This document shows positions 22,576-34,555 of a stretch of 64,000 nucleotides of DNA, in pieces. Both the position numbers and the translations under genes were made by a program. Location: contig JAGMUV010000010.1 of NCBI GenBank assembly GCA_020744425.1, positions 1,984,001 through 2,048,000 on the forward strand, read 5' to 3'. Every line of letters begins with the position of its first letter. The first letter of the stretch is position 1. This DNA comes from Dactylonectria macrodidyma. Lineage: Eukaryota; Ascomycota; Sordariomycetes; Hypocreales; Nectriaceae. The notes below the pieces were generated by a model. The model saw only the letters and a program-made list of their open reading frames with translations. It did not search any database and was not told the DNA's origin.

Positions 22576-24663
22576 TCAGAGCGGCACGCCTTGTGGACGA
22601 GGCTTGCGCCCAGCTGCGGTACTGGGAGGTCCCAGGGGTTTATTTCCGTAAGGCGTAACGTCGATGCCCAGCTCCTCGGCCCTGATGCGAAGCGCGAGAC
22701 GCGCCGAGTGGAATCTACTGAAGGCAAACTGGTGATACATGGCATAGAGACCCCTTTGTGGTAGGGGGCAGTAGTTGATGAGGGACTCGCCCTCGGGACC
22801 GATGAAGAAGGCATTTCCCTTTTCCCATCTCTCATTGCATTTCGCCGCCATGTCATCGCCCATCAGGGCTTGAATGGCGCTCTTGGAGTTCATGTATCCA
22901 GTTGCAAAGACTACGAGATCAGCCTGCTCGGAGGTGCCATCTTTGTAGAGAAGGCCTTCTTTAGTAAACCGCTCGACCTCAGAGTGTACGAGGTTGATCT
23001 GCTTCTCGGCTATAAACTTGCAGGCGCCTGTGTCCCAGTAAAAGCCTCCCTGGACGAAGAGGAACATGGAATAGGCACCGCCGCCGTGATAGCCGTCGTG
23101 AAGGCGGTATCCGACGCTTCGAAGAGAATCTAAGAGATTGCGGTCCAAGGCGCGAGCTTGCTTCTGTCCGCGCGGCAGAAGCTCGTATTCCACCGTAAAT
23201 GGCTGGCGGAGAAAACTCGACTGGTCAACGATGTCCGTCGGAAGACCGTCTCGTCGATTCGTCCTTTCACGGGGCTTGAATAAATGGCGAACGCTCCTCT
23301 CCACCGACATGACATGGGTTGCGCTACGCTGGATCATAGTAACTTGCGAACCACCCTGGTGCAGCTCGGAAGCAAGGTCGTTGGCCGATGTTGCAGCACC
23401 CACGATGATGACTCGCTTCCCTTTCCACTTGGCATCAGATTTGTAGCTCGACGAATGGACGACGTGACCGCCGTTCTCCTCAAACTCGGCCATGCCTGGA
23501 ATGTCCGGGACATTGGGCGACGTTCCTGAGATTCCAGTGGCTATGATCAGATGGCGAGGATGAAGAACATGCTTTCTACCATCTCCTCGCGTCACAGAAA
23601 CCGTCCAGTGACTCTTTGTGTCGTCGTAGACTGCGCCTTCGCCGTCAATGTGCGCATTGGACCAGATGTTGAGGTCCATTATGCTGGCATAGTTTCGTAG
23701 AAACTTGGCCAGCTGCTGTGCTGGGAGGAATACGGGGAACCAGTGAGGAAAGGGAACGCAGGGAAGGTGGTTTGTGAACGTGGGACCATGCAACGACAAC
23801 GACGAGTAGCGGTTTGCCCAGCTTTGTCCCGGCCCGTCCCCCTTTTCAACCACGAGATGCGATATACCTAGAACTTTGAGGCGAGCAGCCATAGCTAGGC
23901 CCGTCTGCCCAGCACCGACAATGATGACGGCGGGGTCGGATCCATCTTTGAGCTCGACCTCGTCTTGTCTAAGTTGGTTGTACGTACGACCTTTGCCCTC
24001 GGGATCATGCAGCTTTGCACGCTGATCGCGAGTCTTGTCGCCGTACTCGGCATCCCATCCTCGCACCGTTTCCACGGCTGTACCTATGCTGTAAATCTTC
24101 CAAGACCCAATGTCTGCCAGCTCAGCAGCCGAACCAGTCTTGGCTGCAGCTGGGCTGAGACGCGCGACGCCCACACCGGTGCCATGCGCAAAGTCGAACT
24201 CAATGTGGAACAGGATGAAAGCAAGATCGTCCCCAACCCTCTCCAAGCTTGCGGTGGCATGCTGATTGAGCCGAATGTTCGTAATTCCTGTCTTTGGAAG
24301 CCGCTCTTGAAGCATGCGGCGAATGTCGTCGTGCCCGCGAAGAGTCCGGAGATCCCACGTGAGCAGCTCGACGTCTTTCCAGAAGCCGTCGCTGGAGATA
24401 TTGTCGACAATGGAGTCAACATCCTGTGATTCGACGGCCTTAGCAAATAAATCAACAAAGGCTGTGGCCGTCGCAGCGACGTCGACAGAGTCGTAGTCTG
24501 GAGTGAAGCCGAGTTGATCATTCGTTGGAAGCGTAGCGCGCTTGATATGGCCGTAGTAACCCAACGTCTGAGACAAAGGCACGCCAGCCCAGCCGATGGT
24601 AGAACCAGCATCGTCTGGACGAATCGCGTCGTCGTTCCAGTCAGGGACTGCTTCTTGGGTCAT
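22576..24663 (-). CDS. Flavin monooxygenase with N-terminal NTF2/SnoaL-like domain
   Basis: A single exon of 695 residues. Residues 60-200 resemble an NTF2/SnoaL-like fold (FVDLFAKAVESQDVDSIV, DDIRRMLQ, HIEFDF). The flavin part starts with GAGQTG at 250-255. The FMO fingerprint F-x8-H-S-S-S-Y lies at 394-407, a second nucleotide-binding loop (VGAATSAND) near 421, and the FATGYMNS motif later. The family covers N-, S- and Baeyer-Villiger oxygenations. Fungal NTF2-FMO fusions are known but their substrates mostly are not. It ends in GVPL, with no peroxisomal signal. It lies between the SDR and a transcription factor gene of the same set. Confidence 0.9.
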   Translation of the reverse strand: MTQEAVPDWNDDAIRPDDAGSTIGWAGVPLSQTLGYYGHIKRATLPTNDQLGFTPDYDSVDVAATATAFVDLFAKAVESQDVDSIVDNISSDGFWKDVELLTWDLRTLRGHDDIRRMLQERLPKTGITNIRLNQHATASLERVGDDLAFILFHIEFDFAHGTGVGVARLSPAAAKTGSAAELADIGSWKIYSIGTAVETVRGWDAEYGDKTRDQRAKLHDPEGKGRTYNQLRQDEVELKDGSDPAVIIVGAGQTGLAMAARLKVLGISHLVVEKGDGPGQSWANRYSSLSLHGPTFTNHLPCVPFPHWFPVFLPAQQLAKFLRNYASIMDLNIWSNAHIDGEGAVYDDTKSHWTVSVTRGDGRKHVLHPRHLIIATGISGTSPNVPDIPGMAEFEENGGHVVHSSSYKSDAKWKGKRVIIVGAATSANDLASELHQGGSQVTMIQRSATHVMSVERSVRHLFKPRERTNRRDGLPTDIVDQSSFLRQPFTVEYELLPRGQKQARALDRNLLDSLRSVGYRLHDGYHGGGAYSMFLFVQGGFYWDTGACKFIAEKQINLVHSEVERFTKEGLLYKDGTSEQADLVVFATGYMNSKSAIQALMGDDMAAKCNERWEKGNAFFIGPEGESLINYCPLPQRGLYAMYHQFAFSRFHSARLALRIRAEELGIDVTPYGNKPLGPPSTAAGRKPRPQGVPL

Positions 24664-25372
24664 GTTTAATTTGAAAAGAGGGCAAGCTAGTTTGAATACT
24701 GTTATGGACTTGCTACAGCACGAACTGAACTTTTCAATACTTGACGAATTATTTAACCAGTACTAGACTAAAGAGTATACCTCTCTCTATACTATGTTAT
24801 TAACAAGATGAGCGGCCTTTGAAATCAGCTATTGGGTTTTGCTTTGCCTCGGCCCGAGTGTCAGCGACCATCTGTCATACTAAACTTGGGCGGAGAGAAT
24901 CTCGGCCATTGCCGCCTCGCCATCTGCGGGCCACAGCAATAGTCAAAGAACCAGAATCAGATATCAAATCACAATGGGTTATTTGACTCGGCTTTCTTAT
25001 TCAAAATCATTGTCACTACATCCGGGGGGGCTTGGAAAGAAACTAGGTAGACTTGGCCTCGTGGGGCATTGCGTTTCCACATAGCTAACTTGGATGGTGG
25101 TCTGCATGGGTCTCTGACGAAGGCAATGGTGCCGCATCTCCACCCAGGCTACAATTGATAATATATTAATGTCCATATTCTCAACCCAGCAGGTTTGAGA
25201 ACATTTGGTATTATATAGTGGCACCGAGTTAATAGAACAGAGTTAAGGGTGAACGGCATGTGTCTTACTCTCTTCTCTACATTGTTTACCCTGAAATGCT
25301 CGCTGTACTTACATGTGCTTATTGCTGCATCACCACTCCGCAGTGGCTATAAGAGAATTTTCTTAACTATAC
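24664..25372. promoter_or_regulatory. Upstream region of the NTF2-FMO gene
   Basis: 709 bp, also the 3' flank of transcription factor 1. One CCTCGG at 24847-24852 (GCCTCGGCCCGAG). Otherwise A/T-rich; no gene. Confidence 0.5.
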
Positions 25373-27719
25373 TTAACCGCCCATGCCGACACAATCCAGA
25401 AGACTGTCGGTGGTCTCGTATAGACTGCTAAACTCTTCAACGACTTCATAAAAGTCCCCCAAGTCATCCCGCTCCACGCACAATACATCCTCGTGATTTA
25501 TACGTGAATGCGAGATTTGCCAGAGCAACGGCAATAAAGAGAAAGCAACACTACACCCCCCATATTAGTAATGATTGTTTCTATTGCATGCAAAAACTTA
25601 CAAAGTATTGGGCAAAAACTTTGCCAAGTCTTTCTTCTTCAACTCAATAAAGCTTCGTGTGATACTTTGAAGAGAATCTGTAACTTCCTCTGATGCGAAC
25701 CATGTTTCATATAGGTTATTGCTCTCAGCACTGTGATTAGTTACAAGATCCACGATGTGATAGTTCAAACAAGCTTTCGCAGTGCTGCGAGCGACGTCAG
25801 TCAGCACGTCTCGTACCTCTGGCGATGACTCTTACAAGTAGTAGATGTAAAGGGCGTTGGCAAAGAGGGTCAGCGACTCATGCATCCCAGGCAGTCTCAC
25901 TGGTACCTGAAACTTGGCTGCAGCAGTCTGATGCCACTCGTCCAATCTGATAAAGAGGTCTCTGAGCTCTTGAGGGGTTCTTTGATGGCGATCGACCTCC
26001 AGCTCCGAAGGGTAGCAAACCAGCAGAGTCTCATTCATTGCGACTGCTAGCTCGCATAGCGAAACAGCCATTTGCGCCAAATGCCTCTTCGTAGCCGGGT
26101 CATAGACTTTGGAAAAGGATATCTCATCTTTGATATCCTCTTCCTTCAGTCCAGGTTGGGAGAAGTCGAAGTCAGTTGGTTTGATCTGGAGAGAGCGTCG
26201 GAGACCAAGAGCCATAATCCTATCGCGAAGAATACAACACCACCATAGGCGCTTGAGTGTGGTTCTTCGTTTAGCTCCAATACTCGGGCTTTGGTACCTG
26301 TTTGCACCAGCCATGGTCGCAAAGTGGATTGCCGTACTCAGCCAATAGCTACTCGTCTTATCGTAGATAGTAGGGACATGATAGGTCAACATCAGTGCTA
26401 TCTGAGCACTAGAAACGTCGTCCTTCTGCTCCTGCATATGGAACAGTGTCTAGACCAGATGTCAGCCTGTTGCTTGATCAAAGCTTCCTAACACGTCCTT
26501 ATTCTCACCTTGGCTACTGAATAAAACCTGGATCTGGCCTGTCGGGCAGAAGAAAAACCCAAATCATCGAGTGTCGTTGTGGAGACAAACTTAGACCAAA
26601 AAGTATTAGACTTCTACTCATAACCGCTTTCAAGGAAATGGCTTACGGGACAGGCTACAAAGATCATAGCCTGGAGAACAGCGAGCGGTACGCGCTCAAC
26701 TAATGTCACTGCGGATGGTTGCGCATGGTACACAGCCCAGAAGTCGCGTTCATTGATGAGGGGTAGGATGGGATGGACATGGAGAAAGTATTGCCGAATG
26801 AACTCATGCAAGGCCGGTTTGGGGGGCAAGTGAAGGCAACCTCTTTGCTCAAGACAGTTTGAATCACCATGGTCTAGGTTCAAAATTGCGTCGGCAGAGA
26901 TGAAGTGGTAAAACGAGAAGAGCACGGATGAGCACCCTGAAGATTGCTGCTTTTGGCGAGGAAGTTGTCTCTGGAACAATCTGGGAGCTGCCACCGATGC
27001 TGGCCAGGGCGAGAAGGCGTTGAACATGGCCGGGGAGGATTTGATGTCAGACAAGTCGTCTCCAGCTATACCGTGTATTGTGCCGCAACTTTCGTCTTCA
27101 ATGGTCGTGCACGATGACTCAGTCGTAGTACTATTCATCATACTTGCCGTACTTGCAAGGCCGTCTACCGGATACTCGCATGCCCGGTTAGGTATCGTTA
27201 ATAGTTCTTCAGTCTGTTGCACGTCGACGTTGGCGAGCAACGCATCCATGTCAAAAGCTTGATCCAAGTGACAGTCGTCAGATGCACTCGAATGTGTACT
27301 TTGCTGCTCTTCCTCCTCGTGACTCTGCTCTGTCTGACTGACAGGGAGTTCTGCGGCCACTAACCTCCGGCGACGACCTTTCTGTCTGCGCTTCAAAGGC
27401 GGGACCAAGGGTTCCAAAAACGCAACAGCTTTATACGGTATTTCTTGTTGATGCTGGGCCGCTGCCTGCAACGGGTGGCTATCTCGATTCATTAGCTCAT
27501 ACAAGCTTGTAATCTGGGTTTACGTTAATTCGATGACCCATACCGGCTACGCCTGGATGTGATGAGACACTGCCTTTCGTCCAGCGAACAATTGGTGCAA
27601 GGCGAGCCGTGAAAGACGACATCGCATCGTACTTTCCTCAACCTGCAGCTGAGACAAGCTCGTGAGGCGCGACGCCTGGGCCTACAGTCGGCGTTCACAG
27701 GACGTTTAGATGGTGCCAT
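25373..27719 (-). CDS. Zn2Cys6 transcription factor 1 with fungal-specific domain
   Basis: At least six exons. The first starts at ATG 27719 and encodes RRRASRACLSCRLRKVRC...PCTNC...C, the six-Cys zinc cluster after a basic stretch. The junction into the second exon (about 27545-27515) is not resolved. Later exons are ...-26647, 26589-26509, 26449-25836, 25784-25602 and 25550-25373. The middle-homology region has RLWWCCILRDRIMALGLRR. The 51-nt intron 25785-25835 has GTAAGA, CTGAC and CAG, and removes an in-frame TAA. The zinc cluster and middle region are clearly related to transcription factor 2 at 44.4 kb. It is a nuclear DNA-binding regulator, probably of this gene set. Confidence 0.87.
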
Positions 27720-28621
27720 GATTTCTTTTGTCAAGGTTGTTTGTTTGGGTCACGACGGCGCGGGTCAATAGGACGAGACTTCCAGGTTCCAAGAAGCGGA
27801 AAATTGTGTGTGCCACACCGTCGAGGTCCTCGAGGATACGATCATAGCCTAACATAGAATATCGATACAGTTTTTTTTGGGTGTTTTCTTCGGGGCTGTA
27901 AACCCTAGATTTCCGGCCCATTTGGTAGCCGGAGGTCCCTAGTGGGACGCATGCCAGGCGGGAGCCATGGTGGGACATAAGGTTGCCGAGGTTAAGTCTT
28001 GGTTCGCCTCCCGTCATCAAACCAACGATCTGAGTGAATACCCGTCGAAATGGACCACTAAGACTTTCCATGGCCAGAGCCTATTAAATCTAGTCCACCT
28101 AGCATACATTCTTTCGTTACGGAGCCTTGAGGCCTACGACTTAAGCTTCATTTAAGTTGAGCCGCTGTGGTGCTACGTTTCAACGCAGCGTTTAGTGGAA
28201 TAGAACAGGGTACAAGGGACTTGGAAGTCTCAATCACTGCTATACTCTTTGCCTTTGAGCCCCTTACTCGGCTCAAGAAGAATTGACAACTGGTTAGCAG
28301 TTTCAAGCAGTGAATCCCTCAGTGTCATTCCGATAAGCACTCTGAGACTTCTCATTCGTCTTCGTCCTATTATTCCATAGCAATGTACTTCTACTTCGCT
28401 GTCTGCTCCGTCAAGAACGTGTTGTTGCTACGACAAAGTCAGATAAACAAAACCTTCTTCACAATTTAGGCGTTTCAAAACCCAATGCTTCCACTGTTTT
28501 CTATAAGATGCCAATGTACGTACGTCTATGAAGCTGAAGAAAGGTCTCTGTCTCATCGCTGCCCTCCAATGGCCACTAATTCCTCCAAAAGAAGCTTAAG
28601 ATCTCGCCCTTTATTCGAACT
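27720..28621. promoter_or_regulatory. Upstream region of transcription factor 1
   Basis: 902 bp between two genes on the minus strand. The complement of CCTCGG at 27986-27991 sits in GGTTGCCGAGGTTA, a near-palindromic extended form. An open frame at 27706-28071 on the minus strand has no protein-like signal and overlaps the TF start. No gene. Confidence 0.5.
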
Positions 28622-31225
28622 TCACAGTCGAACAGTTCGCTTCTGCTGCTTGGTGCTCTCAACTGGCAGATCCCGATATTTGTAATACAATTTCAAAGCC
28701 TCTGGGTTTCCTACAGTCCCACTGACAAAAACAGCGCGGCCATTCACGATGTGCTTGACGTTGATCTCGCATTTTTTTCCATTGACGGTGTATGGGATAT
28801 CTGCAACTTCAAATATGAGGTGTGGGACATGTCGTGGAGAACAGCCATCTCGGATGGCGGATCGAATCTGCGTGTCAACCTCAGCAGTAAATGGGTATCC
28901 GGGCTTCATCTTGACAAAGAGCAAGACCCTCTCTTCCGGATCAATATCACGATGCTGTCCGATGCAGAGACAATCCGACAGTTCGGGCAGGGTATCCGTA
29001 ATTGCATATATCTCTGCAGAGCCAAAACGCACTCCTGATGGATTGAGCACGCCGTCACTAGGAAAAAAAATTAGATTTGCGGGAGTGGGGATGAAGAATA
29101 TGGCGTTTCTCACGATCTTCCAAGCATCACGATGCCATTGGTTTCCAACGATCGTTGGACGAAGTCCCCCTGGCACCACACAGTAGGGCCAAATTGCTCA
29201 AAGTAGGATGACTTATACTTGTCCCACCCCATTTTACCAACGAATGCGAGCGGTTGGCTTGGGAAGGGCCTGATGCACACCAACTCACCGGGGGCACCAC
29301 TACTTTCAATTGAGGTAGGACTTTCAGCTACAGAATCGTAGACGTCGACTGCCATTCCAAGAGCTTTGCACTGTATCTCGCCAGCATAAACAGGAAGAAG
29401 CGGAGTTCCACCAACAACTACGATGTATCAGTAACTTGCTCACGGTAGCCCTGGCTCGCGAAGAGTGGGGGGGGGCAGGGGTGATTGCATACAGGATCCT
29501 GCTATATCGGTTCCTCCACTCATCGAGATGAGATGTGCAGAAGGGGGAAACGCAGTCTTGTAGAACCACGAGTATAGATCTTTAGCCAGTGCAGACCCCG
29601 TAGAGGTAACAATTCGGAAATTGTTGAGATTGTATTGCTCTCCTATTTATGTAACTGTCAGCAGGCTAAACCGAGTGTTTAGGCTCATCAATTGAAGCGG
29701 AGTATCACATACTAGGCCGTATCCCCATGCTTTTAAGGGTTGAAAGATAACGTGGGGAAGTCCCGAAAACGCCAACTCTGCAGCCACTTCAGCTCTGCTT
29801 CGCAAGTAGGGCATACCTAATGTAGAAAATGATCTTACCCCACATATTCGGCTAGCTCCAACAAGATTGTTGGCCGAGGGTGGAACGGTGAGCCATCGTA
29901 TAGAAGCATGGCGCGTCCGCAGGAGAGGTTGATGAAGTTCAGCACCCACATCACCCATGAGGTCTACCGGCAAGTCAAACTTGGGCTCAGCCAAGACCAG
30001 AGAGGCTGCCAACGAACCGTTGTATACTGAAACACGACATCCGTAGTACGAACATCGTGCTGAAGAACCATGTCCGCCATTACTTTCAAAGCTACGCCCT
30101 AAAGGTGGCGTATGAGTTTCATGGTTACTGAAGATTCTGTCACGGCCCACATACCCCAGTGGAATGGACGATACACTTGGGAACGCCGGTCTATCCACAT
30201 TAATTAGCAAGGTTTCACTACCAGCTCAGGTGACATTGAGGGGGGTAGAGAAAGGGGGAGAGAAAGAGAGTGAGACAAACTGTGCCTGAAGAATACAAGA
30301 TGAATGCCGGGTGAGAGAAGGGGACCATGTCAAATTCCAAGCTATGGCCCGAATCTCGAGAAAGAAAATCCTCGAATGTGCATTCGTGCTCGACATCCGA
30401 TAAGTCCATCCCCAGATTGCAGGAAGATATGATGACAACGTCGCTCAGCTTTCCGGCTTGTCGTTGAAGATCCAGCGACCACTTCCTAATTTGAGGTGCC
30501 AGGTCGATGGTCTTTCCCGCATAGACGTAGCCATCGTCTGCAAAGACAATCTTAGGAGACACCTGAGAGTATCGGTTCACGATACCGGCAACTCCCAGAT
30601 CGCACGACGTCGACGACCAGACGGCACCAATGGACAGTGCTGCCATAGCAATGGCGATAGCATGAACAGAGTTGGAGATGACGGCTGCCACAACGTCGCC
30701 GCGCCTCACTCCAGAGTTGATCATGGCGCTGCGGATCTGATGCACGCGTTCTCTGAGATCTCCCCAAGAGACGTGTTCCAAGCCCGAAAGGGTCTCTCTG
30801 GCAAAGTGAATGGCCACTTGTTCGTCCTTTCGGTTCCGCAGCATCATCTCTGTAATGTTGAGCTCCTCAGTTGGAAAGAAATGCGGAGGAGGAAACATGG
30901 CCCCTGATGTCAATTCCTGGCACAACACATGTCAGTACTTGTTGCATTCCGGTGTTGACAATGTCTCGCATAATTGGGACTCAATCACTTCACCGTGTAA
31001 CATGGGGCCTATTGTCTCGCGGCTCGGAGGTCCAAGTTTGAGCTAAGTATATGCGTCTCTCCAAAAGTCTTGGAAAGAGCCCTCGTCAACCGACCATCTG
31101 TGTAAGTCCTCGTAAGTTCGAAACTGTTTCCCATGTTTCCTGTTCACATAACCCATGAACTTGGTTACATTGGCCTCGTGAGTGTTTCGAGGCTCCCACA
31201 CGGGCAGTTTTCGTTGACCAGTCAT
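28622..31225 (-). pseudogene. Acetoacetyl-CoA synthetase gene with one in-frame TAG
   Basis: Nine exons: 31225-30994, 30903-30281, 30190-30155, 30098-30018, 29963-29839, 29777-29713, 29642-29493, 29417-29114 and 29057-28622. Frames and splice signals fit throughout, for about 683 codons, the usual AACS length. Family features are KFMGYVNRKHG and WSVDEGSFQDFW near the start, YSSGTTGVPKCIVHS (ATP loop), VMWVLNF, LYDGSPFHP, SMSGGTDIAGSF, DGVLNPSGVRFGSAEIY and YTVNGKKCE. The enzyme joins acetoacetate and CoA, the natural next step after HMG-CoA lyase. A TAG at 31043-31045 interrupts exon 1 after WRDAYT, although the downstream residues (LKLGPPSRETIGPMLHG) still match the family. No convincing intron removes it. 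The gene is therefore either recently inactivated, corrected in the RNA, or affected by a base-call error. Confidence 0.85.
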
Positions 31226-32325
31226 GGCTGAGCTGGATTGGGTGTATGCCTTTGACGAGACGATGAAGCCAGCCACATGTGAGATTCAATGTTCAACTAC
31301 CTCCTGGGTGCCTTGTATTAGAGCGTGTCCGGGAAGCCAATCAAAACTCACACAGCCTACCCGAGATAATACCTCGGCTTCTGTTCAGCTCTCTATGACA
31401 ATCCCCCTTATCGATGGAACGCCCCTGTAGATGGAACGGGTCTGTGCACAGGCTTTGGGAGTTGGTCAGTCCATCCGGGTTAGTGTTAGGGTTATCAATC
31501 TGACCAATTAAACGTCATGTGCACGAATCCGTTTCCATTCAGAGGAGTGTTTCATCCATTGCTATATTGTCTTCCTGCTTCTTCGTTTGCTCGCCCACTC
31601 TGAATAAAGAGCCCGTTTAGTAGCTACTAGATAAGGCTAGCTTGGATGCATCAAGGCCAACTTAGCGCACTGCATCTATTAGTTGTGGGGTGCGCCATGA
31701 TTGCCGCGGCTACTCAGCTCCAACGTATGAGACTAAGTTCAGGATGCCGCTTAATGTAGCTTGAGGCGCAGAGGAAAAAAGCTGAAGTGAATCGATTGGC
31801 GAGTTGGGTTGCTCCTACCTCATTACCAAGAGAAGCCTTTACTACATGTCACTCATAATGGGTCTACAGAGATTGATCAAGATGATCTCTTGAACTTTCC
31901 CGCCTGTGATGAGTAATAACCCTGCGTGGGCCGGTCTAGGGTAGGCCAATATGCGGGGACGGTTGACACAAGGGGGCGCAATCGAGGACAGACTTGACAA
32001 ATTTGCTCAAGAGTCATCTCCACAAATGTGACACGGACATACTGACAGCCAACAGTTTCGTAGATCCACCCATATGTAGTTAGCTATCCGGTACTTCTAG
32101 GTACGAGCCTGGGCGAATTTACCAAGTTGACACGAAGGAATTACCCACTCCGTACGGTGAGTCTAGTCCTCGTTCATAGCCATATCTCGGGCTCTGGTAT
32201 CATGGCAGTTCTTTAGCAGTCTGTTGAGCCCTTCTGTTCTAGCAACTCCTTCTGAGGTTCCATAATTGAGAGAGGGCTAAAGCTGAATCAACTAATCTCA
32301 ATCTAACCTATGACTGTGACATCCA
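31226..32325. promoter_or_regulatory. Upstream region of acetoacetyl-CoA synthetase
   Basis: 1.1 kb. CCTCGG at 31372-31377 (ACCTCGGCTT), about 150 bp before the AACS start. No gene recognised in the rest. Confidence 0.5.
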
Positions 32326-34019
32326 TCACACAGCCCCTTGCTGTCTTAGCTTGCTAGTCTCGGCGGCATCGATACCGAGCTCGACGAGCACGTCTTCGGT
32401 GTCTTGTCCAAGACGAGGCGGAGGTGATCTGAAGCTGGGTTTGGTCTCGCTAAACTTGACGGCAGGTCCAATGACGCTGATCTCGCCTGACTCTGCCGCG
32501 GTGGTCTTGATCTGGGCGACCATGCCTCGCGCTAGGGCCTGCGGGTGGGCAAAGGTATGCTCCATGTTGTTGATGGGCGCACGAGGCAGATCCGTGGTGC
32601 TGAACAAGTCGAGCCACTCAGCTGTCGTCTTGTGGCTGAAGGCGTTGTTGAAGATGGGGGTGAGTATGTGGCGGTTTTTTACTCGTTTGGGATTCGTCGA
32701 GAAGCGTTGGTCTTGAACGAGGTCATCCAGTCCTAGCAGCTTGCAGAGGCTGGCGTACTGGGCATCGTTGGTGGCGCCGCACACGAGATACGAATCCTTG
32801 GTCTTGAAGGCATCGTACGGAGCGATGCTCGGGTGCTGGCAGCCCCAGCGTTCCGCCTCGATGCCCAGATTCAGCCACGCCAAGCCCACATTGGTGAGCA
32901 TGCTAATCTGCGCCTCAAACAGCGATGCGTCGACTCGTTGGCCGATTCCTCGCCGCTCGCGAGCCTGCAGAGCTGCCAGGATGGCTCCGTGTAGATATAA
33001 GCCGGTGGCCATGTCCACGACGCCAATGCCTGGCCGAACTGGAGCTCCGTTGCGTTCGCCAGTTACGTGGATGAGGCCGGCCTCGGCTCCAGCGATGGGA
33101 TCGTATCCTCCCCGGCTTGCAAAGGGTCCGGTAGTCCCGTATCCTACGAGTATGGCCCCTTCAGTTAGTACCTGCTCCGACAGTCCAGAATTCTCCGTTG
33201 GGGCGACGGTTCCTCACCCGAGATGCTCGCATATATGAGACGAGAGTTGTGCTTCTTCAATGCCTCATATCCCAATCCCAACCGGTCCATTGTTCCTGGC
33301 TTGAAATTTTCGACGCTGAGTCAAAGCAACCATTGACGACGGTTAGCTGAATTTTGTGACACGTAGCCTTTCATTTCGCCAGTCGAGTGGCTTCGGCTTC
33401 TTCGTCTCTTCACTCACATGACATCTGCCTTTTTGACCAGTTTCAAGATAACCTCTTGACCCTTGGGATGCTTCATATCCAAAGTGATAGATCTCTTGTT
33501 GCGATTGACAGAGGAAAAGTAGTTGGACATGGGTCCGGCCTCCTTCTTCCATTTCGCAGGCTCTCCATTCATCATCCAGTGTCTTGTATCATCCTAGAGA
33601 GCACCCAACGTCGAAAATCAGCACTAGTACCGTCATAAGACCAAGAGATTGCTCTTTGAGGATGAAATCAACACTTTCTTACCCCCTTTCCAATCGCCTC
33701 GACCTTGATGACGTCGGCTCCATAGTCCGCCAAAATCTGAGTACAGAAGGGCCCCTAAACCACAACGGCACGGCTTAGTTTCTGGTCACTATAAGTGATA
33801 GAAGAGACATACGGCTAAGACTCGAGTGAGGTCCAAGACCCTCAACCCTTTCAGCGGCCCCCCGTCTGCCTCTCCTGTAAAATTTGTAGTGCCTGTCGTA
33901 ATCCACCGGCGCGCGAGCTGCGCGGGCTTCTTCATGGAAACATTGGGTACCAATAAGCCTGTTAAGCTGTGTTGGAAACTATGCCTCTGCAAAATTCGCC
34001 ATTTGACTAGGAGATTCAT
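32326..34019 (-). CDS. Class III (CaiB/BaiF) CoA-transferase, mitochondrial, SUGCT-like
   Basis: Five exons: 34019-33813, 33754-33683, 33593-33418, 33315-33218 and 33143-32326, giving 456 residues. A basic, Ser-rich N-terminus (residues 1-45, ending [10 protein letters not shown]) predicts mitochondrial import. Family motifs run [77 protein letters not shown] and [15 protein letters not shown], whose Asp is the expected catalytic nucleophile. Class III enzymes move CoA between carboxylic acids. This one resembles the succinate/glutarate (SUGCT) branch and not the racemase encoded at 51 kb. It could activate a dicarboxylic or hydroxy-acid intermediate without ATP. Confidence 0.9.
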
Positions 34020-34555
34020 GTTGGCTATGTGCTCCTCGGCCAATGCAGTCGGTGATATGATAAAGATGGTCAACGAGAGACCACGTTTCGAATATTAGTT
34101 CTCTGCTACGCGGGTTAGATTTCATAGACTTTAGCCTCTGTTGAAGGAGAATCGCATTAGATTTTGGTCAATCTTCTCGAGTACATTCTTTTCACGGACC
34201 GCGGCCGAATATGCGCCCCTGGGAGTGACCTCGGACACATCAATTCTTCTCCATGCTAGCCCCGACCGACACGGTAGACAGAGCAACTTGTTAGAAGCTT
34301 AGTAACGAACACCTCGGTAACGCCACAGAGGTATGGATGCCATGCAGCTCAGACTACCACAATACACCAAGACGTAGAATCGTGCTGAAGCGATGACTTG
34401 TATGTCATGTGTGCTCAAATGTCATGCATCGAAATTTGACTACTGTCGTGATATTCTTACAGAACATCTCTCAGGTGCTCGCGAGTTTGGAATCCATAAA
34501 AAACCCGACAAATGACATTGACATGAGTTCTATAACCTAAAGCAAGACATCTAGA
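34020..34555. promoter_or_regulatory. Upstream region of the CoA-transferase gene
   Basis: 536 bp; also the 3' flank of ACAD 2. CCTCGG at 34312-34317 (ACCTCGGTAACG). No gene. Confidence 0.5.

Noticed and set aside
25832..25834. In-frame TAA in transcription factor 1 as a sign of a pseudogene
   Set aside because: A 51-nt intron with GTAAGA, CTGAC branch site and CAG (25785-25835) removes it and keeps the frame.
27706..28071. Open frame of 121 codons upstream of transcription factor 1
   Set aside because: No family resemblance, overlaps the TF start, and cont
31000..31050. AT-AC (U12-type) intron at ATATACTT to remove the AACS TAG
   Set aside because: The donor is only a partial match, no matching branch site or AC acceptor was found, and U12 introns are not expected in Sordariomycetes.
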